Shown piece by piece: positions 33,956 through 44,173 of a DNA stretch of 64,000 nucleotides. This stretch comes from Clostridium sp. TW13 (GTDB lineage Bacteria; Bacillota; Clostridia; Clostridiales; Clostridiaceae). The stretch lies in assembly GCF_024345225.1 (NCBI RefSeq), contig NZ_BROD01000001.1, positions 2,056,362 to 2,120,361 of the forward strand. Direction: 5' to 3'. Under the pieces are notes generated by a model. The model saw only the letters and a program-made list of their open reading frames with translations. It made no database searches and was not told the origin of the DNA. Numbering within the stretch: the stretch's first letter is position 1; each line of letters opens with the position of its first letter. The position numbers and the translations under genes are program-made.

Positions 33956-36184
33956 TTAAATTGATTCGTGGAAAGTTCTGCTTATAACTTCTAGCTGTTG
34001 TTCTCTTGATAATCTGCTAAAGTTAACTGCATATCCAGAAACTCTTATTGTAAGTGTTGGATATTGCTCTGGATTTTCCATAGCATCAATTAAAGTTTGT
34101 CTATTTAAAACATTAACATTTAAGTGATGTGCTCCTTGAACAAAATATCCATCTAAAATTGAAACTAGATTATTTACTTTTTGTTCATCAGATTTTCCTA
34201 AAGCATCTGGAACGATAGAAAAAGTATTTGAAACACCATCTTGGCATATTCCGTTATAAGGTATTTTGGCAACTGAATTAAGTGATGCTAAGGCACCATT
34301 TATATCTCTACCATGCATTGGGTTAGCTCCTGGAGCTAAAGCTTCTCCTGCCTTTCTTCCATCTGGTGTAGAACCAGTTTTCTTACCATACATAACATTA
34401 GATGTTATTGTAAGAGCTGATAATGTATGTTTTGCATCTCTATATAGAGGATGTTTCTTCAGTTCAGATGAGAATTTAGTAACTAACTCTACACCTAAAT
34501 CATCTGCTCTGTCATCATCATTACCATACTTAGGGAACTCACCTATAGTTTCAAAATCTACTGCTATACCTTCCTCATTTCTTATTTGCTTAACTTTCGC
34601 ATATTTTATAGCTGATAATGAATCTATAGCTACTGAAAGCCCTGCAACACCGAATGCCATTAATCTCTCTACATCTGTATCGTGAAGTGCCATTTGTCCT
34701 GCTTCATATGCATATTTATCATGCATGCAGTGAATTATATTCATTGTATCAACATATAATTTAGCTACGTATTCTAACACCTTATCATAGTTAGCTTTAA
34801 CTTTCTTAAATTCAAGAATCTCATCATCAATCTTTTCAATTCCTGGTACAACCTTAATACCTTTCTTCTCATCCACACCACCATTTATAGCATATAAAAG
34901 TGATTTTGCAATGTTGCATCTAGCACCAAAGAACTGCATTTGTTTACCTACTTGCATTGCTGATACACAACAAGCTATAGCATAGTCATCACCATAGATT
35001 GGTCTCATTATTTCATCGCTTTCATATTGAATAGCATCTGTTTTTATTGATATATCAGCACAATATTTCTTAAAGTTTTCTGGTAAACTTGGTGACCATA
35101 ATACTGTTAAGTTAGGTTCAGGGGATGTCCCTAAATTAATCAAAGTGTGCAAATATCTAAATGAATTCTTTGTTACAAGCGGTTTTCCGTTTATCCCCAT
35201 GCCACCTATTGACTCAGTTACCCAAGTTGGGTCTCCACCAAATAATTCATTATATTCTGGAGTTCTTAAATGTCTAACTAATCTTAACTTAATTATAAAT
35301 TGATCCACCATTTCTTGTGCTTCAGCTTCTGTTATTAAACCTAAATCTAAATCCCTTTGAATGTAGATATCTAAGAAAGTAGAAGTTCTACCTAAAGATG
35401 TAGCGGCTCCGTTATTTTCTTTTATTCCTGCTAAATATCCAAAATATAGAGCTTGTATAGCTTCTCTAGCAGTTTTTGAAGGTTGTGATATATCACATCC
35501 ATATTTTGCAGCCATTGATTTTATTGCACTTAAAGCTCTAATTTGTTCACTTACTTCCTCTCTTTTTCTTATAAGCTCATCAAGCATATCTCCTTGAAGT
35601 GCATCTAAGTCCTTCTTCTTTTCTTCAATTAAGAAATCCACCCCATAAAGAGCAATTCTTCTATAATCACCTATTATTCTTCCTCTACCATAAGCATCTG
35701 GTAATCCAGTTAATAATCCAGCACTTCTAGCAAGTCTTATTTCCTTTGTATAGGCATCAAAAACACCTTGGTTATGAGTTTTTCTATATTGTGAAAAATA
35801 CTTTTGAATATTTTCATCCAGCTTATACCCATACTCTTCTAATGAGCTTTGTACCATTCTCATACCACCAAAAGGATTTACAATTCTCTTAAGCGGCGCA
35901 TCTGTTTGTAGACCAACTATTACTTCATTGTCTTTGTCAATATATCCTGCATCATAATTGTCTATTCCAGATACTCTATCTGTTGCAACATCTATTATTC
36001 CTTTTTTTACTTCTTCTATGATTAGTGCTCGAGCTTTAGACCATACTTTATCTGTCTTTTCTGTAGTTCCAACTAAAAAACTATCATCGCCTTCATATAG
36101 ACTATAGTTCTTTTGTATAAAATTTCTTACGTCAATTCTTTCCTGCCAACTTCCTTCTTTAAAACCTTCCCATTCTTTAAACAT
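33956..36184 (-). CDS. pflB: Formate C-acetyltransferase (pyruvate formate-lyase)
   Basis: 742 residues; glycyl-radical enzyme converting pyruvate and CoA to acetyl-CoA and formate under anaerobiosis. The radical glycine is Gly717 in [12 protein letters not shown] near the C-terminus, and the active-site cysteine pair is in [11 protein letters not shown]. The N-terminal [18 protein letters not shown] and [20 protein letters not shown] are also diagnostic. The length is normal. Formate supplies one-carbon units for purine synthesis, which fits control by the ZTP riboswitch at 36302-36400. AGGAGG precedes the ATG. Confidence 0.97.
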   Translation of the reverse strand: MFKEWEGFKEGSWQERIDVRNFIQKNYSLYEGDDSFLVGTTEKTDKVWSKARALIIEEVKKGIIDVATDRVSGIDNYDAGYIDKDNEVIVGLQTDAPLKRIVNPFGGMRMVQSSLEEYGYKLDENIQKYFSQYRKTHNQGVFDAYTKEIRLARSAGLLTGLPDAYGRGRIIGDYRRIALYGVDFLIEEKKKDLDALQGDMLDELIRKREEVSEQIRALSAIKSMAAKYGCDISQPSKTAREAIQALYFGYLAGIKENNGAATSLGRTSTFLDIYIQRDLDLGLITEAEAQEMVDQFIIKLRLVRHLRTPEYNELFGGDPTWVTESIGGMGINGKPLVTKNSFRYLHTLINLGTSPEPNLTVLWSPSLPENFKKYCADISIKTDAIQYESDEIMRPIYGDDYAIACCVSAMQVGKQMQFFGARCNIAKSLLYAINGGVDEKKGIKVVPGIEKIDDEILEFKKVKANYDKVLEYVAKLYVDTMNIIHCMHDKYAYEAGQMALHDTDVERLMAFGVAGLSVAIDSLSAIKYAKVKQIRNEEGIAVDFETIGEFPKYGNDDDRADDLGVELVTKFSSELKKHPLYRDAKHTLSALTITSNVMYGKKTGSTPDGRKAGEALAPGANPMHGRDINGALASLNSVAKIPYNGICQDGVSNTFSIVPDALGKSDEQKVNNLVSILDGYFVQGAHHLNVNVLNRQTLIDAMENPEQYPTLTIRVSGYAVNFSRLSREQQLEVISRTFHESI

Positions 36185-36301
36185 AATACAAAACCTCCTA
36201 AATTTACTCAGATAATCACCTTTTTGAATCTAGGGTTAAGAATCAATGATTTACTTCCATGCTGTCCTTCTTAATATTCCCTTTTCATTTGTAAGTTATC
36301 C

Positions 36302-36400
36302 TATAAAAAAACGACCATCTGAGCATTATGGTGCCCAGACGGTCGGCTTTCAAGATCATACTTCACGTGGTTACTCCACTTTCCGTCAGTCATATGATCC
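36302..36400 (-). promoter_or_regulatory. ZTP riboswitch (pfl motif) with overlapping terminator
   Basis: Minus strand, 120-216 nt upstream of pflB. The aptamer (36332-36400) shows the pfl-motif core GACGGAAAGTGGAGTAACCA and CACGTGAAG, and the 3' segment CCGACCGTCTGGGCA, which corresponds to the conserved CCGCCUGGGCA. That segment is also the 5' arm of a terminator (CGACCGTCTGGGC pairing with GCTCAGATGGTCG, then TTTTTTTA), so ligand binding should favour read-through: an ON switch sensing ZTP/ZMP, the signal of 10-formyl-THF shortage. Family knowledge plus sequence match by eye. Confidence 0.92.
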
Positions 36401-36412
36401 GTTTATAAAAAT

Positions 36413-36441
36413 ATTATACTTTATGAAGTAAATATGTTCAA
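36413..36441 (-). promoter_or_regulatory. Sigma-A promoter of the pfl riboswitch transcript
   Basis: Minus strand TTGAAC (36441-36436), a 17 nt spacer, then TATAAT (36418-36413), placed just upstream of the aptamer. Bases 36442-36589 beyond it hold no gene I can see. Confidence 0.75.
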
Positions 36442-36589
36442 CAGTTTTTATTTATTTTTTATTTCTTTATATTACTAATGTTTTGATTTACAACTATTTC
36501 AATAGAAATTCATATTTCTTGTAAATTATTCTTAAGTTTATACAATTCAATATTTTTAAATTATTTGAATAAACAATTCTTTTAAAAAA

Positions 36590-37264
36590 TTATTTTGCAC
36601 CATATTGTTTATAGTACTCATCAATTCTAGCCTTTATTTCATCATTTATAATAACTTTTCCATGTACCTCTTTGTTATATAAGTAATCTATCACTTCAGC
36701 CATGGTAACTATTGCACAAGTTTTAAATCCAAATTTTTCTCTTATTTCTGTTAGAGCAGACGCTTCTCCTTGACCTCTTTCCATACGATCCACAGATATT
36801 ATAAGCCCTTTAACTTCAACATCAGCTTGAGATTTTAATATAGGCATTGTTTCGTATATAGAAGTTCCTGCTGTTGTAACATCTTCTACTATTAAAACCT
36901 TATCTCCATCCTTTAGTTTACTACCAAGAAGTATTCCTGTATCTCCGTGATCCTTAACTTCTTTTCTATTTGAACAATATTTAACATCTATATTATATTT
37001 GTTTGAAAGAGCTATAGACGTAGTAACTGATAATGGAATTCCCTTATAAGCTGGTCCAAATAATATACCATAATCTTCACCGAAGTTCTCTTTAATCGCT
37101 TGAGCATAAAATTCTCCAAGCTTACTTAATTGACTTCCAGTTTGATAATTTCCTGTGTTTACAAAGAAAGGTGTCTTTCTTCCACTCTTTGTTACAAAAT
37201 CTCCAAAAGTTAAAACTCCACATTCTATCATAAATTCAATAAACTCTTTTTTGTATGTTTCCAT
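36590..37264 (-). CDS. pyrE: Orotate phosphoribosyltransferase
   Basis: 224 residues; joins orotate to PRPP to give OMP, fifth step of pyrimidine synthesis. The PRPP-binding motif VLIVEDVTTAGTSI is clear, as are GPAYKGIPL and NRKEVKDHGDTG. GAGGAGG precedes the ATG. It is the last gene of the pyr operon, 27 bp after pyrD. No strong terminator is visible directly behind it, only a small AGAAAT/ATTTCT hairpin at about 36505-36520. Confidence 0.95.
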   Translation of the reverse strand: METYKKEFIEFMIECGVLTFGDFVTKSGRKTPFFVNTGNYQTGSQLSKLGEFYAQAIKENFGEDYGILFGPAYKGIPLSVTTSIALSNKYNIDVKYCSNRKEVKDHGDTGILLGSKLKDGDKVLIVEDVTTAGTSIYETMPILKSQADVEVKGLIISVDRMERGQGEASALTEIREKFGFKTCAIVTMAEVIDYLYNKEVHGKVIINDEIKARIDEYYKQYGAK

Positions 37265-37291
37265 TAAAAATTCCTCCTCAAATTATATCTA

Positions 37292-38194
37292 CTAAAGTCT
37301 CGCTGCTCCAATTATCTCTTTTATATCTTTAATACCTTCTCTATTTAAAAATTGTTCCATTTCTTTAATAATTCTAGGTCCTGCTAATGGATCTGAGAAG
37401 TTTACTGTCCCTATTTGTATAGCAGTTGCTCCTGCCATCATAAATTCTATGGCATCTTCACCAGTTGCAATACCACCAAGTCCTACTACTGGCACATTTA
37501 CAGCCTTGCACACTTCGTACACCATTCTTAAAGCTATTGGTTTCACTGCTGGACCTGATAATCCTGCAAAAACATTATTAAATACAGGCTTTCTCTTGTT
37601 TATATCAATTGCCATACCTTTTAATGTATTGATAAGTGATAAGGAATCTGCTCCTGCCTCAACGCAGGCATATGCCATTTCTACTATATCTTCCGCATTT
37701 GGTGATAATTTAACCATTAGAGGTTTCTTGGATATTGCTTTTATTTTTGAAACTACATCCTTTGCAACTTCAGATTTTATTCCAAAGGCCATTCCCCCTG
37801 ATTTTACATTAGGACAAGATATATTAAGTTCTATAATATCAACATCAGTATCATTAATAAGCTCCACAGCTCTTTCATAGTCTTCAATTGTTGCTCCACC
37901 AATATTGGCTAGTATGTTAGTATTTAATCTTTTCATCTTAGGAAGTTCTTCCTTTATGAATCTTTCTACTCCTGGATTTTGTAATCCCACTGAATTCATC
38001 ATTCCCATTGCTGTTTCTACAACTCTGATTCCTTCATTTCCTTCCTTAGGATTTATTGTTAAGCCTTTGGAAGATATTCCTCCTAAAACACCAACATCGT
38101 AAAAATCACTATATTCAGCCCCAAAACCAAAAGTACCTGAAGCAGCTATAACTGGATTTTTAAAGCTAACGCCATTTATATCAACATTTAACAT
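37292..38194 (-). CDS. pyrD: Dihydroorotate dehydrogenase, catalytic subunit (class 1B)
   Basis: A 300-residue FMN-binding TIM barrel oxidising dihydroorotate to orotate. [12 protein letters not shown] with the class 1 active-site cysteine, PLMVKLSPN, and the FMN phosphate site [15 protein letters not shown] plus [13 protein letters not shown] are visible. Adjacent pyrK makes this the NAD-dependent heterotetrameric 1B type. AGGAG lies upstream of the ATG. The gene order pyrK-pyrD-pyrE is standard for Clostridia. Confidence 0.95.
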   Translation of the reverse strand: MLNVDINGVSFKNPVIAASGTFGFGAEYSDFYDVGVLGGISSKGLTINPKEGNEGIRVVETAMGMMNSVGLQNPGVERFIKEELPKMKRLNTNILANIGGATIEDYERAVELINDTDVDIIELNISCPNVKSGGMAFGIKSEVAKDVVSKIKAISKKPLMVKLSPNAEDIVEMAYACVEAGADSLSLINTLKGMAIDINKRKPVFNNVFAGLSGPAVKPIALRMVYEVCKAVNVPVVGLGGIATGEDAIEFMMAGATAIQIGTVNFSDPLAGPRIIKEMEQFLNREGIKDIKEIIGAARL

Positions 38195-38217
38195 AATGGT
38201 TCTCCTCTCAATTTCAA

Positions 38218-38967
38218 CTAAAATTCAACCTCTAATCCATTAAACACTGGACCATCTTTGCAAGTTCTCTTATTGCCATTCTTTGTCTTACAAGTGCATA
38301 CAAGGCAAGCACCTACTCCGCAAGCCATATGCTTTTCCATTGAAACTAATACATTTGTGTTACTTTCTTTGCACATCTCAACCACTTTCTTCATCATAAC
38401 CTCTGGTCCACAACAAAGAACTACATCATAGTCACTTGGGTTAAACAACTCAGTAACAAAACCCTTATGTCCATGGCTTCCAGTATTAGTTGCTACTAAA
38501 TATTCCTTAGAATATTTTTTTATCTCCTCTTCAAGATATACATCATCTCTAAATCCAAAGAAACTATATATCTCACAAGCAGCATTAATTTCTTTTATTT
38601 TCTTAGAAGTTTGTATCATTGGAGCAGTTCCAATCCCACCAGCTACTACAGCTATTTTTTTATTTTCCTTAGCTATTGTCTCCACATCAAATCCATTTCC
38701 TAAAGGTCCAAAAACTTTTAAAGTATCATTTGCTGTAAGCTTTGAAAACTCCTTAGTTCCTGTACCTACAGCAGCATAATAGAATACTATTGTATCTTCT
38801 ATCTTTTCACATATAGAAATTGGTCTTCCAAGAAGAGCAGTCTTAGGCATTAGCATATAGAACTGACCTGGTTTAATTTGATTTTCTTCTTTGATTACAA
38901 GCTTAAATATTCCATTAACAACTTCTGTATTCTCTAATATTTCTGCATCACAGTAATTTATACTCAT
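38218..38967 (-). CDS. pyrK: Dihydroorotate dehydrogenase electron transfer subunit
   Basis: About 249 residues; carries FAD and a [2Fe-2S] cluster and passes electrons from PyrD to NAD+. The FAD-binding segment [16 protein letters not shown], the NAD-binding [13 protein letters not shown], and the cluster cysteines in [15 protein letters not shown] plus RTCKDGPVF are all present. ATG at 38979 overlaps the pyrF stop (TAATG), but the GGAGGG ribosome site lies after it, so ATG 38967 is preferred. The tight overlap suggests coupling with pyrF. Confidence 0.93.
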   Translation of the reverse strand: MSINYCDAEILENTEVVNGIFKLVIKEENQIKPGQFYMLMPKTALLGRPISICEKIEDTIVFYYAAVGTGTKEFSKLTANDTLKVFGPLGNGFDVETIAKENKKIAVVAGGIGTAPMIQTSKKIKEINAACEIYSFFGFRDDVYLEEEIKKYSKEYLVATNTGSHGHKGFVTELFNPSDYDVVLCCGPEVMMKKVVEMCKESNTNVLVSMEKHMACGVGACLVCTCKTKNGNKRTCKDGPVFNGLEVEF

Positions 38968-38978
38968 AGAACCCTCCA

Positions 38979-39851
38979 TTATTTTAAGTCAGCTACAGCT
39001 TTTCTTATTTCATCTCTCATTCTTATAGCTTCTTCTCTTGCACATAAAGCATATTCTTTCTCTCTACCATCTTTCTTATATGCTAATAAAATTCCTCTTG
39101 ATGAATTTACAACTCCGCCATTACCATTATTTAAATACATTGCTACATCCTCAGCTTTTCCACCTTGTGCTCCGTATCCTGGAATCAAGAAGAACATATT
39201 ACTAAATCTCTTTCTTAAAGCCTTTCCTTCTTCTACATGAGTACAACCTATAACTCCTCCTAAAGGATGATATCCACAATCAGCTACATATTCCTTTCCC
39301 ATGTCCATTAATCTATCTCCAACTACATGGTATACCTTATCTCCTGAAGCTGTATCAAGATATTCAATATCTTCCGCACCTTTGTTTGATGTTCTAACCA
39401 AACTAAATATTCCCTTTTTTCCTGTAGTTATATAAGGAAGATAAGGTTCTACGCTATCCATACCCATATAAGGGCTTAATGTTATAAAATCTGCTTCAAA
39501 ATCACCTTCAAAATGAGCTTTTGCATACATCTTAGCAGTAGCAGCTATATCTCCTCTTTTAATATCAGCTATAATGATTGCTTCCTTTTCTCTTAAATAT
39601 TCTAAAGTTTTTTTGTATGCCATCATTCCTTTCATTCCAAGAGCTTCATAATAAGCTATTTGCACTTTAAAGCAAGCAGCTACATCTATAGTTGCATCTA
39701 TAATATCCTTATTAAATTTCACTATAGCATCTTCAACAGATCTTCCTTCACTAATATGCTGTGGTATATATTCAAAAGCTGTATCAAGTCCAACACATAC
39801 AACACCTTTTTCTTCTACTGCATTGTACAACTTATCCATGATTGAATTCAT
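38979..39851 (-). CDS. pyrF: Orotidine 5'-phosphate decarboxylase (type 2)
   Basis: 290 residues; decarboxylates OMP to UMP. The catalytic IIADIKRGDIAATA (DxKxxD) motif is present, and the larger size plus VCVGLDTAFEYIP and FLIPGYGAQGG mark the type 2 group. The AAGGAGG site is only one base from an ATG at 39860, so ATG 39851, 10 nt downstream, is the better start. It lies 31 bp after pyrI in the operon. Confidence 0.95.
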   Translation of the reverse strand: MNSIMDKLYNAVEEKGVVCVGLDTAFEYIPQHISEGRSVEDAIVKFNKDIIDATIDVAACFKVQIAYYEALGMKGMMAYKKTLEYLREKEAIIIADIKRGDIAATAKMYAKAHFEGDFEADFITLSPYMGMDSVEPYLPYITTGKKGIFSLVRTSNKGAEDIEYLDTASGDKVYHVVGDRLMDMGKEYVADCGYHPLGGVIGCTHVEEGKALRKRFSNMFFLIPGYGAQGGKAEDVAMYLNNGNGGVVNSSRGILLAYKKDGREKEYALCAREEAIRMRDEIRKAVADLK

Positions 39852-39881
39852 AAATCCCATGCCTCCTTATTTTTGTTTTTA

Positions 39882-40319
39882 CTATATTTCTGACAATCTT
39901 GTTATCTCGTCGCAATATTCACATCTATAAGTTCCTTTTTCTCTATCCATTAATATAAAAGAATGTGGAACGTACTTTTCTACTCCTGTTATACATCTAG
40001 GATTTTTGCAAGTTATTATATTTTCAACCTTACTTGGTAATTCAGGTTTTATCTTGCTAACTATCTTTTCAGCCTTAACCTCATCTATAGTTACAGTTGG
40101 GGATAATAAAGCAAGAATGGTGTAATCTATATAATCAAAATCCTCTATTTCAATTTTGATTATATCTTTTGTACCAAGTAATTTACTCTCAGCATTCATA
40201 ATTAATGCTACTCTATAGCCTAATTTATCTAATTTCAAATAATTAAATATCTTTATACCTACTCCAGCTTCAATATGATCTATTACAAATCCATTTTTTA
40301 TACTTGTAATCTCTAACAT
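39882..40319 (-). CDS. pyrI: Aspartate carbamoyltransferase regulatory subunit
   Basis: 145 residues; binds nucleotide effectors and, through a zinc site, docks to PyrB. The N-terminal allosteric part has [13 protein letters not shown], and four zinc-ligand cysteines lie at 104, 109, 133 and 136 (CKNPRC ... CEYC). The ribosome site is inside the end of pyrB, and the start lies one base after its stop, so the two subunits are coupled. Its presence indicates an allosteric, E. coli-like ATCase. Confidence 0.95.
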   Translation of the reverse strand: MLEITSIKNGFVIDHIEAGVGIKIFNYLKLDKLGYRVALIMNAESKLLGTKDIIKIEIEDFDYIDYTILALLSPTVTIDEVKAEKIVSKIKPELPSKVENIITCKNPRCITGVEKYVPHSFILMDREKGTYRCEYCDEITRLSEI

Positions 40320-40320
40320 T

Positions 40321-41241
40321 CTATAGCACCTCCAATAGTTTACACATTAAAGCCATTCTTACGTACATTCCATACTCTGCTTGCTTAAAATATGCTGCTC
40401 TAGAATCATTATCTACTTCCATGGCTATCTCATTTACTCTTGGAAGTGGGTGCATAACTATCATATCCTTTTTAGCTTGCTTCATTTTGTCTGCATCCAA
40501 AATGTAACAATCCTTAAGTCGCAAATATTCTTCTTCATTAAAGAATCTTTCTTTTTGGACTCTTGTCATATAAAGTATATCTAGTTCTTCAATAACATCA
40601 TCAAGTTTTTCAACCTGCTTAAATTCAATATTATTCTTTTCTATAAATTCTTCTTTTATGTAGTCTGGGATTTTTAATTCTTTAGGTGATATAAGAACAA
40701 ATTTTGTTCCATTATATCTAGACATGGCCTTTATTATTGAATGAACAGTTCTTCCATATTTTAAATCTCCACATATTCCTACCACATGATTCTCTAAACC
40801 ATCTTTCAAGCATTCAATTGTAAGTAAGTCTGCAAGAGTTTGTGTTGGATGTTGATGTCCTCCATCACCTGCATTAATTATTGGCACTGTGGAAAATTTA
40901 CTAGCTACTTTAGCTGCACCCTCCTTTGGATGTCTCATAGCTATTATATCTGTATAAATTGATACCATTTTTATTGTATCTGCAAGAGTTTCCCCTTTTG
41001 ATGCTGAACTTGAATTTGGTTCAGAAAAACCTAAGACTTTGCCACCTAACCTCATCATAGCTGCTTCAAAGCTAAATCTTGTTCTTGTGCTAGGCTCATA
41101 AAATAGTGTAGCTAAAATTTTGCCATCACATACTTTAGAGAATTTTTTTGGATCTGCAATAATTTGACGTGCTAGTTTAAAGACCTCTGCTAATTCTTCA
41201 ACTGAAAAATCCATTGGATCTATTAAGTGTTTGTTTTTCAT
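40321..41241 (-). CDS. pyrB: Aspartate carbamoyltransferase catalytic subunit
   Basis: 306 residues; makes carbamoyl-aspartate, first committed step of pyrimidine synthesis. The carbamoyl-phosphate site [13 protein letters not shown], the [12 protein letters not shown] loop and the C-terminal [10 protein letters not shown] are all intact. AAGAAGGAGT precedes the ATG and lies inside a PyrR-box-like hairpin (41250-41277), so translation may be repressed as well as transcription being attenuated upstream. It is the first gene after the leader. Confidence 0.96.
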   Translation of the reverse strand: MKNKHLIDPMDFSVEELAEVFKLARQIIADPKKFSKVCDGKILATLFYEPSTRTRFSFEAAMMRLGGKVLGFSEPNSSSASKGETLADTIKMVSIYTDIIAMRHPKEGAAKVASKFSTVPIINAGDGGHQHPTQTLADLLTIECLKDGLENHVVGICGDLKYGRTVHSIIKAMSRYNGTKFVLISPKELKIPDYIKEEFIEKNNIEFKQVEKLDDVIEELDILYMTRVQKERFFNEEEYLRLKDCYILDADKMKQAKKDMIVMHPLPRVNEIAMEVDNDSRAAYFKQAEYGMYVRMALMCKLLEVL

Positions 41242-41249
41242 AATATAAT

Positions 41250-41277
41250 CACTCCTTCTTAACTTCTCTGAGTTAAA
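41250..41277 (-). promoter_or_regulatory. PyrR-box-like hairpin over the pyrB ribosome site
   Basis: Minus strand TTTAAC-TCAGAGA-AGTTAAG followed directly by AAGGAG. The loop resembles the PyrR-binding consensus (UCCAGAGAGG-type), and the 3' arm runs into the Shine-Dalgarno sequence 10 nt before pyrB. Inferred translational operator. Confidence 0.5.
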
Positions 41278-41325
41278 CTTAAAGGTATCTAAAAGTGTAA
41301 AATAAGCTTAAGTAAAAAAACTGTA

Positions 41326-41420
41326 TATAAAAAAAGTCTTCCTGCTTAAAGGAAGACATAATAACCCTAATGTATACAGCATTATATAACTTCCTTGCTG
41401 ATTTCTCTGAATCAGTTTAA
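41326..41420 (-). promoter_or_regulatory. pyr attenuator: PyrR box plus terminator
   Basis: Minus strand: AACTGATTCAGAGAAATCAG then CAAGGAAG (41392-41420) matches the B. subtilis pyr-leader binding loop (CAGAGA in a stem-loop followed by CAAGGA). Downstream, GTCTTCC/GGAAGAC with tail TTTTTTTATA (41326-41357) is a terminator, and GGAAG next to the box can pair with its CTTCC arm as an antiterminator. UMP-loaded PyrR would promote termination. pyrR itself is not in the window. Confidence 0.75.
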
Positions 41421-41488
41421 AAGAACTTATTTACTCCTTCTAAAATATCACCAATTAAGTATAATGTCAAATTAATTTCTATATTTAG

Positions 41489-42757
41489 TTATAAATCTCT
41501 ATAAATTATATTTCCATTACAGATTGTATATTTTACCTTTCCAAATAAGGTTTCTCCAATAAAAGGTGAATTAGTTGCTTTTGATGAAAAATCTTTAACT
41601 ATCCATTGCTCATCTGCATCAAAGATAACTAAATCTGCCTTTGCATTTTCTTCAATAGTTCCAACTTCTAAATTGTATAATTTTGCTGGATTTATTGTCA
41701 TCTTCTCAAGTAACTTTATCATTGGCAAATGTCCTTGTTTAACCAAGCTAGTTATCCCTAAGGCTAAAGAAGTTTCTAGACCTATTATCCCACTAGGTGC
41801 TTTTAATAATTCCCTTCCCTTTTCTTCATTGCTATGAGGTGCATGATCTGTGGCTATTATCTCAATAGTATCATCCTTTAATCCCTCTATAATTTTCTTT
41901 TTATCATCTTGTGTTCTGATTGGTGGATTCATCTTTGCAAGTGTTCCATGCTTCAAAACAGCTTCTTCAGTTAACGTAAAATGATGTGGTGAAGCTTCTG
42001 CTGTAACATTCGCTCCCATTTGTTTAGCCATTCTTACCATATCTACTGAATTTCCCGAACTAATATGTTGAATATTAACTTTTGCACCTGTATTTAATGC
42101 CAGCATGCAATCTCTAGCTACCATTACGTCCTCTGCTACATTAGGCGCTCCTATAATGCCAAGTTGCTTTGATATTTTTCCTTCATTTATTCCTGAATTT
42201 CCTATCAGACTCGAATCTTCTTCATGAAGACTAATTGGCACATTAAGTTCTTTTGCCTTTGCCATTGCTTCAAACACAATTTTACTATCCATTAATGGAA
42301 TACCATCATCACTGAACCCAACAGCACCTGAAGCTTTTAAAGAATCCATATCCACTAATTCTTTTCCTTTAAACTCTTTTGATATAGCTGCAACCTGCAA
42401 TACATTAATTTTAGTTTTTTTTGATTCTTCCAATATGTATTTTAAGGTATCTTCATTATCTACTACTGGTTTTGTATTAGCCATGCAAACAACAGTGGTA
42501 AAACCACCTCTAGCTGCTGAATCTGCACCTGTCTGAATATCTTCTTTATATGTAAATCCAGGATCTCTAAAATGAACATGAACGTCAATTAATCCTGGTG
42601 CAACTATTTTTCCCCTTGTATCAATAATCTGCTCGTAAGTTTCATCTTCACTGAACTTTCCAATCTTGTAAATTAAATCTTCACTTATTATTAAATCTAT
42701 AACTTCATCTCTTTTGTTTTTTGGATCAATCACTCTACCATTTTTTATAAGAATCAT
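41489..42757 (-). CDS. pyrC: Dihydroorotase
   Basis: About 422 residues; cyclises carbamoyl-aspartate to dihydroorotate. Zinc ligands are visible in DVHVHFRDPG, the HFTL and QHIS segments, and ATDHAPH. It belongs to the class I, PyrC/AllB-like group. ATG 42757 gives MILIKNGRVIDP as in relatives; a GTG at 42772 is open in frame, and neither has a strong ribosome site. It lies upstream of the pyr attenuator, so it is outside that control unless transcribed through, and 64 bp after the small membrane-protein gene. Confidence 0.93.
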   Translation of the reverse strand: MILIKNGRVIDPKNKRDEVIDLIISEDLIYKIGKFSEDETYEQIIDTRGKIVAPGLIDVHVHFRDPGFTYKEDIQTGADSAARGGFTTVVCMANTKPVVDNEDTLKYILEESKKTKINVLQVAAISKEFKGKELVDMDSLKASGAVGFSDDGIPLMDSKIVFEAMAKAKELNVPISLHEEDSSLIGNSGINEGKISKQLGIIGAPNVAEDVMVARDCMLALNTGAKVNIQHISSGNSVDMVRMAKQMGANVTAEASPHHFTLTEEAVLKHGTLAKMNPPIRTQDDKKKIIEGLKDDTIEIIATDHAPHSNEEKGRELLKAPSGIIGLETSLALGITSLVKQGHLPMIKLLEKMTINPAKLYNLEVGTIEENAKADLVIFDADEQWIVKDFSSKATNSPFIGETLFGKVKYTICNGNIIYRDL

Positions 42758-42821
42758 AGTTTCAATTGCCACTAAAAATTCACTTGATGTTGTGGCTCTC
42801 CCTTCATGTTTTTAAATTCGT

Positions 42822-43400
42822 TTATATCTCTTTTTTAGGAATCAAATAACACTTATTAAAATAGAACATCGCTACTATTGTTATAAAAAACCATACAACT
42901 GCAAATAGCACTGCCATAGCAAGTTGACCATTAATAAAAAATAAATCTATTGATACTTTTTTCACTATAGCACCAAAAAGAACTGCAAAACATATTATTT
43001 GGAGAACGCCACTTAAATATGTAATATTGCAAAGGTCTAACAATGATTGTAGGTATTTTTTTCTTCTATAATTACATTGCCACAACATATTATAAATTCT
43101 ACAAAGCACTAAGCTATAGTATTTAAATACCTTCTTAAATTTCTTCATATTTTCCATAATAAAATCACAACATTCATCATTTCTATTAGCATAAAATAAA
43201 ATCAAGGCTTTAGTATAAAGACAATACACCTTATCTTCTTCCTTAATACATACATCTATAGCGCTTTGACATTCTATTAACGCTGCTGAATAATTACTTT
43301 TATTTACTGCAGTATTCATATGCATAATGTGAAGCAGGACATTACCATCTTCAATTTTCTTAAGTATATCAGTTTCTATATCAAAACTTCCTATTATCAA
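42822..43400 (-). CDS. Hypothetical TPR-like protein with C-terminal membrane anchor
   Basis: 192 residues, no named family recognised. Residues about 15-125 are helical and cysteine-containing with TPR-like spacing (YSAALIECQSAIDVC, VYCLYTKALILFYANRNDEC). Two hydrophobic segments follow (about 128-150 and 160-183), ending in a short basic tail. TTG start at 43400 with GGAGGAAG 6 nt upstream. It is directly upstream of pyrC and may share its transcript. No function is proposed. Confidence 0.6.
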   Translation of the reverse strand: MIIGSFDIETDILKKIEDGNVLLHIMHMNTAVNKSNYSAALIECQSAIDVCIKEEDKVYCLYTKALILFYANRNDECCDFIMENMKKFKKVFKYYSLVLCRIYNMLWQCNYRRKKYLQSLLDLCNITYLSGVLQIICFAVLFGAIVKKVSIDLFFINGQLAMAVLFAVVWFFITIVAMFYFNKCYLIPKKEI

Positions 43401-43542
43401 TTAATCTTCCTCCATTTTTCTATAAACTTATTTTTACTTAGCTAATTATAACATTGGATTTAATACTTCATCAATAACACTTATGGAAAATATAACTACT
43501 GTATTAGGCTACACCACTGTAAATATATATCCACTTTGAATA

Positions 43543-43571
43543 TAAAAAAAACACCAAATAAAATTTGGTGA
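43543..43571 (-). terminator. Terminator of the coiled-coil gene
   Basis: Minus strand: CACCAAA TTTTA TTTGGTG followed by eight T. It lies 19 nt after the stop codon at 43589. Confidence 0.88.
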
Positions 43572-43588
43572 ATAGCTCAAATCAGTAA

Positions 43589-43933
43589 TTATTTAACTAT
43601 TTTAAGATAATCTTTAACCTGAAAAATATCTTTTTCTGTATCACTAAGTTTATGTTGTATAAATCTAATATCTGTTACTACTGAATTCAACTTTTCTTTT
43701 GTTTCAGTTCTAAACGCTGTAAGATCAGCAGTTTGATCATAAATAGTGTCAACTTTATATTTGATTTCTTTTATATCATCTTTCATTAAATTCATTTCAA
43801 CTTTCACTTCAGAAACATCTTTTTGTATTCCAGTTATATCAATTTGCATTTCAGCTATGCTATTTTGCATAATATGTTGCTTTTTATCCATAGTATCAAT
43901 CTTAGATAATATTTGTTTTAATAGCTCTTCCAT
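43589..43933 (-). CDS. Coiled-coil protein of unknown function
   Basis: 114 residues, highly charged and predicted as one long coiled coil: heptad-like repeats run from MEELLKQILSKIDTMDK through VSEVKVEMNLMKDDIKEIKY to the end. It has no signal peptide or membrane segment. The frame is open from a TTG at 43948, but GAAGGA lies between, so ATG 43933 is chosen. Similar short proteins occur widely in Clostridia as hypothetical proteins; some resemble phage or YabA-like coiled coils. Not identified further. Confidence 0.65.
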   Translation of the reverse strand: MEELLKQILSKIDTMDKKQHIMQNSIAEMQIDITGIQKDVSEVKVEMNLMKDDIKEIKYKVDTIYDQTADLTAFRTETKEKLNSVVTDIRFIQHKLSDTEKDIFQVKDYLKIVK

Positions 43934-44017
43934 AGGGTTATCCTTCAAATAATTATTCTTTAAATAATTATAAACTAAAATATATAAATATAAAAGAAGT
44001 TATTTTATTAGGTACAT

Positions 44018-44072
44018 AAAAAAAGATACTATTAGATTTGATATCTTAATCTAAATAGTACCTTTTTTATTT
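44018..44072 (-). terminator. Intrinsic terminator downstream of the SASP gene
   Basis: Minus strand: GGTACTATTTAGATT pairs with AATCTAATAGTATC and is followed by TTTTTTTATG. A second hairpin, AAATGCACTA/TAGTGCATTT at 44121-44152, lies closer to the SASP stop and lacks a T-run. Confidence 0.75.
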
Positions 44073-44173
44073 AATACATTGCTTGGTAAATTCATTTGAT
44101 GGACATTATGTTTACATTTATAAATGCACTAAGTATACACCTAGTGCATTTATATTATTTAATTATTTATTTA

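Noticed and set aside
34266-34685. 139-codon open frame on the plus strand opposite pflB, and similar antisense frames opposite feoB, pyrD, oppA and others.
   Set aside because: They mirror strongly conserved genes on the other strand, lack ribosome sites and encode low-complexity shadows.
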